Source: Jimgerdemannia flammicorona
Lineage: Eukaryota > Mucoromycota > Endogonomycetes > Endogonales > Endogonaceae
Length of the DNA: 22,591 bases
Reading direction: 5' to 3'
NCBI GenBank assembly: GCA_003990745.1
Contig: RBNI01001411.1
Coordinates: 1 to 22,591, forward strand
The notes under the pieces were generated by a model, which did no database searches, was not told where the DNA came from, and saw only the letters and a program-made list of their open reading frames with translations. This document shows, one piece after another, positions 1 through 8,520 of this stretch (positions are counted from its first letter, which is position 1; the number at the start of each line of letters is the position of its first letter). The translations under genes were made by a program, and so were the position numbers.

Positions 1-329
1 TTTATAGTCACAAGGACTTCCACTTTATTACCAAACCATCTATGTTATACTAATATAAATGAACCCATCACCCAATCCCACAAGGAAGCCCCTTCCTCTC
101 CACACCATTCTCCTGAAATGCTGCCAACCCCCCTGTCACCCCAATCCTCCCCCCACTCTGCTAACAAATTGTCTCTACTAGTCACTGCCAATATCCCCAA
201 CCAGCACCCCACCCCCTCTACTAATCATTCAATAAGTCCAACATCTACCACTCCTATCTAGCAACCCTTGCTTCCAGCATCAGCTGTTGACCTTCTTCAA
301 ATACCCACAACCAATGTCTAGCAAGCCTG
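1..329 (-). other. LINE 3' untranslated region and 3' terminus
   Basis: On the minus strand this ends GTGACTATAAA at window base 1. The 3' end of the separate truncated copy at 13636-14112 ends AGACTATAA before its poly-A, and the two sequences align along most of their length. The window therefore starts exactly at, or a few bases inside, the LINE 3' terminus, and its poly-A tail lies just outside. Confidence 0.75.
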
Positions 330-1151
330 ATTCAAATAGCCAGCACCCAACTCAATATTGGCCACTCATCTCCCAAACCCCCCACCAGCCTCCTCCAGAG
401 GTCACCCCACCTCTCTCCCACCATCAGCCCAGATGGGTGCACTCCCAACCACTTCTCAATTGTACTCCAAAAGTCCTCCATTATCTCACACTTCTCTAGC
501 CAATGTTCAGATATCTGTACCACTTCTCTTTCCTGCCTACCATTTAGGCACTTCTCAAACTCCTGGGTACCTCCTTCCACCAAATAACCTAACCAATAGT
601 TCAACATCACATTGCACCATAGAAGTCTCCACTATACTACCCAGAACTTAGGGGAAATCCATTTTACTGCCTACTTGCTCCACAATCAAATACTATTCCA
701 ATCTCACTTCTCTTGAATCCCCACTTCCTGCCATATCTCAGGCCACCAATCTCTCCCATGCTCCCACAGATACTCCTAAGCAGAAGTTCTCCATGAGTGC
801 TCTGCCTAACAGAAGGTGGTCCCACCTCTATCTCTGGGATCTCCAGTCCTTCTCTCCCTTATCACCCCACTATTGGAGACCAATATAGTGAGCCCCATCA
901 ACTACCTCTAACCAGAATCCTCAAAAGTGCATCTGCTGACTCTCCTTCAAAGCTACCAGAGATAGTAGGTCCTCAGGTGTACAATAGGAGGAGAACCAGA
1001 CTTCCCACACTCTCTACATAAAAGAAATCCACTCTCTGCCCCTCAACTCACTAGCTCACTTTAGCCAATATATCTGCAAGTAAGAAAGGTGCTTGGAAAA
1101 TCTACCAGACCCAGTCCTCTCTGGTCTACTAGTAAGGTCAATACCTCTCAG
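330..1151 (-). pseudogene. LINE ORF2 C-terminal region with zinc-finger-like (zf-RVT type) end
   Basis: The minus strand around 650-330 reads FWVVW, then CLNGRQERE, SEHWLEKC and FWSTIEKWLG. This has the shape of the Cys/His block at the C-terminus of many LINE ORF2 proteins (C-x2-C, E-x-HWL-x2-C, then an FW). The second Cys is replaced. An open piece of 92 codons covers 610-332. Upstream (650-1151) the same strand is coding-like but crosses several stops. The plus strand here is very C-rich and G-poor, as in the other LINE pieces. Confidence 0.65.
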
Positions 1152-1163
1152 CCAATCTGATAC
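1152..1163. repeat. Left target-site duplication of the 1164-1914 retroposon
   Basis: CCAATCTGATAC, identical over 12 bases to 1915-1926. The next base (T) also matches. Confidence 0.8.
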
Positions 1164-1914
1164 TTTTTTTTTTTTTTATTATTTTTATTTTATAGACTCA
1201 GTGTCTCACAGATTTTTATTGGAAGGGAATCTAAATTATATAGGCCAAAACTCACCCACCACCCACCAGACATTACTTCCTCATTAATCAAGGCTACTGA
1301 ATTATCCTATAGTTTCACCATTCCTGTTATATATTTCAGATATACTAACTCTCACTATATAGACTAGACTTGTCTATTCACTAGAACTAGATCATCATAG
1401 CTACATATGAGAGTACACCTATATGTCAGATCTAGCAATGCTAGGACTGAATAAATAATGGCTCCCTGAACTCCAAACAAAGGTCTGAGGCAAAGGAAAA
1501 CCCCCCAACTAGTCAATAAAAGGCAGAATAGATTCCAATTGAATGAGTTAAGAACTTATACATAAGATCTTCTCAAAAGGACTGACACATAGACTAAGGC
1601 TTAAAAAAGCCTCACTTCCAATTCTCAAGCCTGTAGACCTTGATCATATTGCTATACCAGCTCTCAGTTCCAGTCAGGTACTGCTAAAAGAGAGAGGTCC
1701 CACTCTTCAAGCCTATAGGCCTCAATCTTATTACTACATTAGCTCCTGATTCTCATTGGATACATCCAGAATACCAGTCTCTGTACCACCCCACTGCCTG
1801 TCAGCCAATCAAAATACCTCACTGAGATCTAACCCCAATAACTATCCCCAGTCTAACACCCTACTGGTCTACTATTATTACCCTTCTTTTTTTCTATAAC
1901 AGCCATCTCCCTAT
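1164..1914 (-). mobile_element. Retroposon of unknown family (5'-truncated LINE or SINE-like) inside the LINE
   Basis: The unit starts on the plus strand with T14 followed by a T/A-rich stretch, i.e. a poly-A tail on the minus strand. It is bounded by perfect 12-bp direct repeats CCAATCTGATAC at 1152-1163 and 1915-1926, the signature of target-primed insertion. The body of 751 bp has no usable ORF and does not resemble the host LINE end. It contains an internal imperfect duplication (1626-1757). No convincing Pol III A or B box was found, so SINE status is unproven. Confidence 0.75.
1626..1757 (-). repeat. Imperfect direct duplication of about 50 bp inside the retroposon
   Basis: The segment from 1626 (CAAGCCTGTAGACC...) recurs from 1708 (CAAGCCTATAGGCC...) with a period of 82 bases. 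Similarity extends about 50 bases, and most differences are transitions. It is the only internal structure seen in this element. Confidence 0.6.
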
Positions 1915-1926
1915 CCAATCTGATAC
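1915..1926. repeat. Right target-site duplication of the 1164-1914 retroposon
   Basis: CCAATCTGATAC, the second copy of the 12-bp duplication. LINE sequence resumes after it. Confidence 0.8.
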
Positions 1927-2732
1927 TATCAAAAAGCAGTCACCTATACCAGAACTACACTTACCAGAAACCTTGCTAAAGCTCAGAGAGGCCCATTACA
2001 AATACTGAGGATCTGCAGAAAAACTATACTGAAACTTGATACCCATGGTCAGCCAACTCTATATACAGTTTATGATATCCCAGATGATACCTCATTGATG
2101 ATAGCAAAAGAGAGAAGGCACTATGTCAAAACAGGTATACTCTAGATATAGCTGAAGGCACTAGAAACTATAAAAAAGTAGAGAAGACACCTATCTAATA
2201 CCAATAAAGGGATAACTCAATACCATTGCCTCTCTCTCACTATACCCTTACAGATATAGCAAACCAATCCAAGATAGAGAAGGTAATAATAGGGGAAATG
2301 AGACTTAGAAGGTTGGCTACCAAATCTTGTGACCAGTAAGATAGTGAAGAAAGAGATATCATGAGCCAATCTGACTTGGTTGCCCTGCTCATATCCAGGT
2401 CCTGACTATCTTCAACAGTTACTTAACCACCTATACCAGAAAGTCCAAGTAGTACTCCATGTACTACAGCCTAGGCAACCAGTATATATTCAGCACTATC
2501 ACCCTCCCTGCCAGAGATATATAATAACCACCCTACCTCAAGAGAGTACTCTTCTATTCTGCTAACAGCTGCTTCTACTATCTATAAGATAACAAGGAGC
2601 CATATACCAAGAAGTAGATCTCCAGATAATGAACAGCCTCTCTTATAGAGATAACTATTCAAAAAACATCCCCATCTATTATCTCTCCTTGTAATACTAA
2701 AGTCTCACACTTATGCTAGTTAAGCTTAGTAT
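1927..2732 (-). pseudogene. LINE ORF2, segment following the RT palm
   Basis: Directly left of the gypsy element the minus strand reads KLN-x-HKCETLVLQG and then EAVHYLEIYF. These match the usual continuation after the YADD box in LINEs (a G-L-x-LN-x-x-K block, then a VRYLGI-like block). The gypsy element therefore landed in the middle of RT. Further left the frame is too broken to follow and no RNase H signature was recognised. The block ends at the target-site duplication of the retroposon at 1164-1914. Confidence 0.7.
2728..2732. repeat. Left target-site duplication of the gypsy element
   Basis: AGTAT immediately precedes TGTGACAAAC, the start of the LTR. It recurs at 12901-12905. If the LTR is taken to end in CA at 12901, the duplication is the 4-base GTAT. 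Confidence 0.7.
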
Positions 2733-2826
2733 TGTGACAAACCAAGACATACCACTCAAATTATATCTTAACCAGATGACATAAATACACAGCATAGTAA
2801 TCAGCAACCATTGCTACAGAAAACTG

Positions 2827-2834
2827 TATAAATA
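2827..2834 (+). promoter_or_regulatory. TATA box of the 5' LTR
   Basis: TATAAATA, 95 bases inside the LTR and conserved in the 3' copy at 11679-11686. Its position upstream of the AATAAA fits a Pol II promoter in U3. Confidence 0.6.
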
Positions 2835-2862
2835 GCCAGATATACCAGAAAAGGTCTGTTTA

Positions 2863-2938
2863 TCTGTACAGACTCTGTATACCATAGAGACTCTGTATAC
2901 TATACAGGTCCTGTACACTGTACAGACTCTGTACACCT
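2863..2938 (+). repeat. Short tandem repeat with CTGTACAG palindromes in the LTR
   Basis: Degenerate units around GACTCTGTACACC and GGTCCTGTACACTGTACA are repeated just downstream of the TATA box, near the likely start of R. The 3' LTR version (about 11715-11770) has one unit fewer. The units contain the self-complementary CTGTACAG. Confidence 0.65.
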
Positions 2939-3020
2939 GTTATAAGTAGCAGATCTATAGTTAGCCATATAGTAATCAGATAGCAACCAACTTGTATAAA
3001 TTACCCCAGAGACAAGAGTG

Positions 3021-3026
3021 AATAAA
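3021..3026 (+). terminator. Polyadenylation signal AATAAA in the 5' LTR
   Basis: AATAAA about 190 bases after the TATA box, kept at 11855-11860 in the 3' LTR. If it is the functional signal, R ends near 3040-3050 and U5 is about 1 kb. Confidence 0.5.
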
Positions 3027-3160
3027 CCTCAGTCCGAAATTGAATCCAAAAGCAAAAGTCAAGTCTGCCTACCATACTTCAAGAGGAACTCTACAGCAAC
3101 TATTAGGAGATTGTAAGCATTGGTCCCCTTTTCCACTCTGGTCCACTTTCTGATACAAAG

Positions 3161-3312
3161 CTTGAAGATTTTGCCACCAAGTTCAAGTGAAGAACTTCGC
3201 TGCCTTTTGAAGAGAAATCCACCACTTAAGGAATAAGCTGCTACATTTTTGGTTCACTTGCCAGATAAGCCTGAAGATTTGCCACCCAAGTTCAAGGAAG
3301 AACTTCGCCACC
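3161..3312 (+). repeat. Degenerate direct repeats within the long U5
   Basis: The phrase at 3161-3204 (GAAGATTTTGCCACC, AAGTTCAAG, GAAGAACTTCGC) recurs at 3271-3312. A weaker third version is near 3324-3352. The same layout is seen in the 3' LTR around 11996-12150. No coding function is evident. Confidence 0.55.
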
Positions 3313-4072
3313 ATTTCCAAGAAGAAGACCACCATTTTCAAGTTATTCGCCGCATTCCCAGAGAACCTGCCTTTCTTGCCACAAGCCAGTCTTTCAGATG
3401 CAACTTCACAGTGGAGCCAGTCTATAACATAACCCTGCACAAATGAAGCCAGTCTTTGATGTAACTTGTAAGAATCCAAGTAGTATTCCCAGTTGAAGCT
3501 GATTGAGGAAGAATCCATGACATCTGAGTTACCTGATTTATCTGCACCATCCGAAGTTATCTGTTGTTCCCAGTGAGCCTGAGTTATTAAGATATCTGCC
3601 ACCAGTATAATCCCCAGTAAGAAGAATCTGCGACATTCAAGAAGCCCACCATTTTTGGAGAACCTGCATCAAATCGAGAAGTCCACCAAAATCATCCCAC
3701 CAGAAATTGCATACTTTTGGAAATTGTCACACTATATGGAGATCGTCACGCAGAGATTGCCACCACCCAAGAAGGAGAACCACTAAAATTGCCAGATCAT
3801 CACATATAGAGATTGTTATGCTACACACAAAATTCTACCATTCTCAGTTGACCCAAGAAGGAAAGACACAAATCGCCACTACACCTAGAGAACCATCCCA
3901 ATAAGGAAACTGATCACAGATATCCAGCTTGACTATTATACCACTAAACACCAAGGATCTCAGGAATCTTAGAACATTTTGTTGCTTTTTGACAAAGTAA
4001 CTAGGGGCTCAAGCCAAACTACATCAACCCCCAACCTTGTAATTTGCCTCCATTGAGCCAGCACATTACATT

Positions 4073-4090
4073 TGGGGGCTCAACTGGGAA
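4073..4090 (+). promoter_or_regulatory. Primer binding site, tRNA-Pro-like
   Basis: TGGGGGCTCAACTGGGAA begins two bases after the 5' LTR. The first nine bases equal the start of the tRNA-Pro primer site used by many retroelements, and the next part fits a T-arm complement. It would prime minus-strand DNA synthesis. The tRNA identity is inferred from this resemblance only. Confidence 0.7.
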
Positions 4091-4103
4091 GATTTCAAAA
4101 TCG

Positions 4104-5590
4104 ATGAGACTTTTCAGCTCACAAGAACCCACAGTCAAACTGGATACATTTGATACAACACCAACCTCTACCACTACAGGAGAACTAGTTATCACCAGTA
4201 TCTGGACAGGAAGAGAAGTAATTACATCAAGACTTACCAACTACCCAGCATCAGAAGGTTCCCAACCAGAAGGCAGTACAGCCCGAAATCCCCAACCAGA
4301 TCAAACAGACAATATAGGCAGCCCTGCTAGAGATTTTGGAGAACTTGCACAAGAACTAGAGGATCTTATTACATGAATCCAAGACCTTACAGCCAGACAC
4401 CCCATATCAGTCCCACCAATCTCACTAATAGAACCTTTACCACAACTCTTTGCTGAGCCAGAAGTAGCTTCTACAAGAATACCTAGACTTATTTCACTTT
4501 ATCCAAGGTCTGGAACACCATCCTCAAGATACCCAAGCACCCCATCTCCATTGATAGCTCAGAAAGCGAATCAGAATCAGAATCTGAACCTGAACCAGAA
4601 TCAGAAGAAAGTGATGAAGAAATGGCCACCTCACTGCCAACCTTTGCAGGAAACCCAGAGGAAGACCCCAGAGAATTCCTTGATGGAATTGAAGGAATCA
4701 CAGCCTTGAGGAACCTCTCAGATGAAAGAAAAATCGCCATCTACAAGGCTCAGCTCAGAGAACCAGCCAGAGGAATTTTCCATCAAACAGCAAACAACCC
4801 AGATTCAGAACTAGTGAGACAAATACAAGCAGCAATGTCTTGTGAGCTAGAATATGAGGCCATGATCCACTGGCTCATTGAAAAGTATGCAGAAAATGAA
4901 ACCCATCACAAGGCTCAGGAATCTATCATGGGGATGAAGATGAATCTTGGAGAATCACCCAGAGCCTTCTTCACAAGAATCCAGAAGAGAATGCATGCTG
5001 CCGGATTCAATGCTACCAACCAGGACATCATAGGCCCAATGACCTTCATGAATGGGATTCCTCTGAACATTGCCCAGCATCTCTGCATCCTAGGTATCAA
5101 AAGATCTGAGGAGCAAGTATATGCAGCCCAAGGATTCTTTGATGTCAGACAAGGAACCACCTGGAGCAATCATGACAGAAAAGAAGAGAAAGAAGACATC
5201 TGGTCAAAGCCCTACAAGGACTCCTTCAAGGACAAGAAAGATCCGAAAAAAGAAGACCAGCCAAGGAAGGAAAGAAGGACAGGAGTGAAATCTAAGACCT
5301 CAGCTCCAAGTTGGACTGATTGGTTGGACAGATTGAAAAACTCAATACATGTGAAAATCAGAGCTACCAAGATAATAGAGGATACCCACCACAGAGGAGC
5401 CAAGGTTATCCACCTAGAGATAACAGGAGTTATCAGCAAGAATAAAGAAGATACCCTGCCCGAGACAGAGCCTAAGTCCAATGCTTCCACTGTGGACAAT
5501 TTGGATACTATGCCACTGAATGTGATAACAAAAGGAGTGACTGAAGGGACTCAGAACCATCAAATCAAAGGAATGACACTCAGTACAAGA
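4104..5590 (+). pseudogene. gag: Gypsy gag, degenerate
   Basis: The probable start is the ATG at 4104 (MRLFSSQEPTVKLDTF), 34 bases past the LTR. That frame reaches a TGA at 4374 and remains readable to about 4490. Text then continues in a second frame through a Ser/Glu tract (SESESESEPEPE), the ATG at 4622 and a capsid-like region: FAGNPEEDPREFLDGIE, IYKAQLREPARG, FFTRIQKRMHAAGF. This resembles the Ty3/gypsy retrotransposon gag fold, in which YxG-x-DPxxFL-type motifs are usual. The C-terminal nucleocapsid lies in a third frame near 5482-5523 as CFHCGQFGYYATEC, a CCHC zinc knuckle whose His is Tyr. That frame also has stops at 5293, 5317 and beyond. At least two indels have shifted it, and the first part might be a separate leader. 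Confidence 0.85.
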
Positions 5591-5594
5591 AGAC

Positions 5595-6487
5595 TGAAGC
5601 CCATCTGTGGAAGATTTTGAGGAAGCAAGCAACAGTGAAGACTATAGTGATCTAGACTTATACCCTACCAAGGTCACCTCCTGGAAAACAGTTTACCCAG
5701 CAGAGAAAAGGAAGAGACCTGTGGGAAGGCCATCCAGGAACATCAGCAGAAGAATTATCCAAGAAGAGGATGAAGAACATGAAGAGGAGCAGGTAGAAAC
5801 ACCTCCACAGACCCCTTCACCTTTTGTCTCTGAGACAAATGAGTTGCCACCAGAAGATGAAGAAATGGAACAAGAAGAATGGGAACCTGCTGCTCCAAAG
5901 CCTAAGAAAAAGTACACTCTGAAGACCATACCTAGAGACATTTACAATGAAGCCTGGCAGAAGATTCAAGAAGCCAAGATGGAAGTCCCTCTCCTGCAGT
6001 TCCTGCAACTAACACCAGCTGGAGTATGAAACAAATTGCTGAGAACCACCAGGTCTAGCACTGGCTGAGTTCCAATCCCACAGCAAGAACCAGCTCCCAT
6101 CCCTGTCTGAGCAGCTGAAAGACATGTCAGCACCTACCTACATGGAGATATTAGAGGACAAAAAGCGAAAATCCTCCTAGACACAGGAGCAGCTGTCTGT
6201 GTTATTGCCAAATGATTTCTGGATATCCTTCAGTGGCCCATTGATGGACCATCCAACCCCAGCATCATAGTAGCAGATGGAGCCCAAACTCAACCCCTTG
6301 GAGAAGTATGAAACATCACCATTTTCCTGGGACACATTCAGTTCTCCATTCCCAAAGCTGTTGTCACAGAAGCTGTCACCTATGACATGATTCTTGGCAC
6401 CAACTGGATGAAGGAAATGAATACAGTTGTTGATATTGGCCAATAAGTACTCAAGTTTGACTACTGAGGCAAGAAGTATAGAGTTAA
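5595..6487 (+). pseudogene. pol: Gypsy pol N-terminus: acidic linker and aspartic protease
   Basis: The frame starting near 5607 (after a TGA at about 5592) gives an acidic, Pro-rich linker (RPVGRPSRNISRR, EEDEEHEEEQ) to about 5900. After stops at 6027, 6066 and 6108 it reads ILLDTGAAVCVIA at 6171-6209, the retropepsin active-site loop with DTG intact, and later YDMILGTNWM near 6380-6410 (the ILG-x-D/N-WL flap-end motif). More stops follow at 6213, 6309, 6444 and 6465. The context of several fits CGA, TGG or CAA turned into a stop by a single transition. The protease would cut the Gag-Pol polyprotein. The same frame runs into the following spacer, as expected for one pol ORF. Confidence 0.85.
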
Positions 6488-7796
6488 GGTGACTAGTTTT
6501 GAGCAATCAAAGAAGAAGAAGAAGGTCACCATTCAAGAAGAATATGCCAGCAGTGAGGAGTCTACTACAGAAGAGAAAGAAGAATCTGAAGATGGAAATG
6601 ATCCCAGACTCAATCCCCGAATTAACCTGGTGGATGACAGATCAGAAGATAATGTGTGGGCCAAGAATACCATCCCTATCACCATTGGAGCCATTGCAGG
6701 AGAAATCAAAGGTTGCCTTATTTGCCTCAAGAGACACAAGTGTTTCGAGCATTCTTCTAAGATCATGGAAACAAGAAAATCGCCTGGCACAGCCTGCCCA
6801 GGGTGAAGAAGAAAGAAGACATGTTTCAGAAACACCTACAACTGAAGCTACAGAAGTACAAGCAATTTGGAATCTAGAATCATCCAAGAAGTTTCTGAAC
6901 AAGAAGCACCTGAAGAAGAAGAGGTTCCCAAACTCATTCCCTGAGATGACCCTCGCTGGACACCACCTGAAGACAATGACCCTTGGAATACAGAAGAAGG
7001 ACCCTGTATAATCACCATTATTCCCAAGAAAGAAACTCATCAAGAAAAGGCTTTTCAGCTAGGAAGATGTCCACACCAAATGGTCTTCCACTCTCCCAGA
7101 GACTACTGCTATCAGTGTCACCTGTTGGACCAATAAGAAAGGCAGAGACCCCAGAGACCAGAACCCCCAACTACACTTATACAGTCTACAACCTTTCAAG
7201 AAGTCACCACAGGGTTACAAAGTCGATTTAGGGAACAAAGCTTCTTCACCTAAACAGAAATATACCCCTTGTCTATCCTTCCCCCAACTTATGATCAAGA
7301 TGGGTACCGATTCATAAGACAATAAGAGATAAATAGCTGGAAACATCATTTTTGAGCAATGGGATATTGCAACCATAGGAGATACTCTGACTGTCAAGAT
7401 TGTAGACATCAGAAGATTCACCTCAGTCATGATGTTGCAGTGCACACTTTGAAGAAAGGAGATAACTGAAGTCAGATCTGAAAAAGCCAGATCCAAAAAA
7501 GCCAGACCAAGAAGCCCAGAAAAAGAATCTTCAAGATCTATGATTTAGGAGAAGACATCCTAGCTCTCATCAGACATGCAACCTGCCAAGGATGGGCAGA
7601 AGATGCCACCAACTTCATGGAAGCCCTAGACCCTACAGGAAGAACAAGAATCAACTATCTCCAAGATCCTTCCACTGGAGCCAGATGGCCACACCTTAAT
7701 CTCAGAGCTTGGAGGCTCTCTACTAGTGGAGCTTCAGCCGTAGGGAAGCCCAAACTCAGCAAGGATATTGCTCAGTATGCCCTGCTGCACCCCAAG
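6488..7796 (+). pseudogene. pol: Unusual spacer between protease and dUTPase, with two Cys/His clusters
   Basis: About 435 codons separate protease from dUTPase, far more than usual in Ty3/gypsy. The main frame is that of the protease, apart from a +1 excursion between about 6715 and 6870 (LAQPAQGEEERRHVSE) that returns to it. The start is Lys/Glu-rich. Cluster 1, from 7068, reads CPHQMVFH then YCYQCHLLD. Cluster 2, about 7365-7440, reads YCNHRRYSDCQDCRHQ followed by IHLSH. In-frame stops include 6942, 7134, 7251, 7323, 7353, 7467 and 7479. The last part (YDLGEDILALIRHAT, then WAEDATNFMEALDP from about 7540) looks folded. I do not recognise a family. The clusters could bind zinc or nucleic acid, which is inference only. 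Confidence 0.6.
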
Positions 7797-8190
7797 GCCA
7801 AACCCCCAACCAAAGCCCACTCAGAGGATATAGGATATGATCTTCACAGCCTGGAGGATGAATCTATCAATCCTGGAAAGACCTTCATGGTCAGAACCAG
7901 ATTAGCCATACAGCCACCTAGAGGAGCTTATATCCAACTGACCTCAAGGTTCAGACTTGTCAGACAAGGAATAACTATAGAAGGAGAAACCATTGACCCA
8001 TAATATATAGGCGAAATCAAAGTTATCCTACACAACAGTAGTGCAGAATAGCACCGAATCATTAGAGGACAGAAGATTGCCCAAGCAGTCTTCATGAAGG
8101 TCAGAACCCCACAATTTCAAGAAGTGTCTGAATTGACTGAAGGAACAAGACAAGCCAAAGGATTTGGAAGCTCAGACAAGAAAGAAGTAC
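7797..8190 (+). pseudogene. dUTPase domain embedded in gypsy pol
   Basis: dUTPase hydrolyses dUTP to dUMP and pyrophosphate and keeps uracil out of newly made DNA. All five family motif positions can be located in one frame and in order. Motif 1: SEDIGYDLHS at 7821-7850. Motif 2: QLTSRFRLV near 7935-7961 (family pattern PRSGLA-like, so altered). Motif 3: GETIDP, a stop, then YIGEIKVIL at 7983-8030. Motif 4: GQKIAQAV near 8070-8090. Motif 5: GFGSSDKK at 8160-8183. The length of about 130 codons is that of a normal trimeric dUTPase subunit. It is broken by TAA at 8001, inside motif 3, and TAG at 8049. The frame continues on both sides into the pol text, so it was part of the polyprotein and not a captured host gene lying nearby. 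Retroviral dUTPases are known next to protease or between RT and integrase; here it sits between protease and RT. Confidence 0.88.
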
Positions 8191-8520
8191 ATCTCCTTCA
8201 AGTCAACCACCTCAAGAGGAATGCTCCCCAGCAAGTGTACTGCCAACCAGTCAGACTGCACAAGAACCTCATCCTGGAATCTGGAGAACAAACCACATTC
8301 GAAATCTTTGCACCACCCGACCCCAGAAACCTTTTCTTTGAGCCCAAGGAAGATATCCCACATCTGGACATAGAGAGACATACATTCCCTGACAAGATGA
8401 ATCCAGTACACTCCCAAGCAACCAACCAAAATTGGGAAACCATCATCTTGCTGAAAGGAACCATCATAGGACATCTGGTGCCTTTTCTCAACCAAACTCA
8501 TAGGGAAGTTTATGAACTAA
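8191..8520 (+). pseudogene. pol: Pol segment between dUTPase and RT
   Basis: The frame is open from the dUTPase and encodes about 110 residues of beta-rich character: VRLHKNLILESGEQTTFEIF, then ETIILLKGTIIGHLVPF. Gypsy elements often carry such a stretch just ahead of RT, with a hydrophobic ligand-like ending around LLKGT-x-IGHL. Near 8515 the coding frame changes by an indel (the upstream frame ends at TGA 8571-8573, while RT text begins PIRKWQQVPEERKG in another frame from 8522). No enzymatic motif is seen. Confidence 0.6.

Larger units (their letters stand above)
2733..4070 (+). repeat. 5' LTR of the gypsy element (1338 bp)
   Basis: It begins TGTGA and ends TTACA, nearly inverted termini. 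It aligns from end to end with 11585-12901. It holds a TATA box, an AATAAA and a short tandem repeat near the start. A very long tail of about 1 kb follows the AATAAA. It is about 20 bases longer than the 3' LTR, mostly because of one extra unit in the tandem repeat. Confidence 0.95.

Noticed and set aside
1600..1760. Pol III promoter or tRNA-related head for the 1164-1914 retroposon
   Set aside because: No convincing A-box and B-box pair with correct spacing was found on the minus strand.
3183..3602. 139-codon open frame on the minus strand inside the 5' LTR
   Set aside because: No recognisable domain. In the 3' LTR the equivalent frame is split (12092-12355 and 12336-12521), and it lies antisense in U5. 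It is treated as a chance ORF.
6533..7043. Minus-strand ORFs over the gypsy spacer
   Set aside because: Shadows of the Lys/Glu-rich plus-strand coding text.
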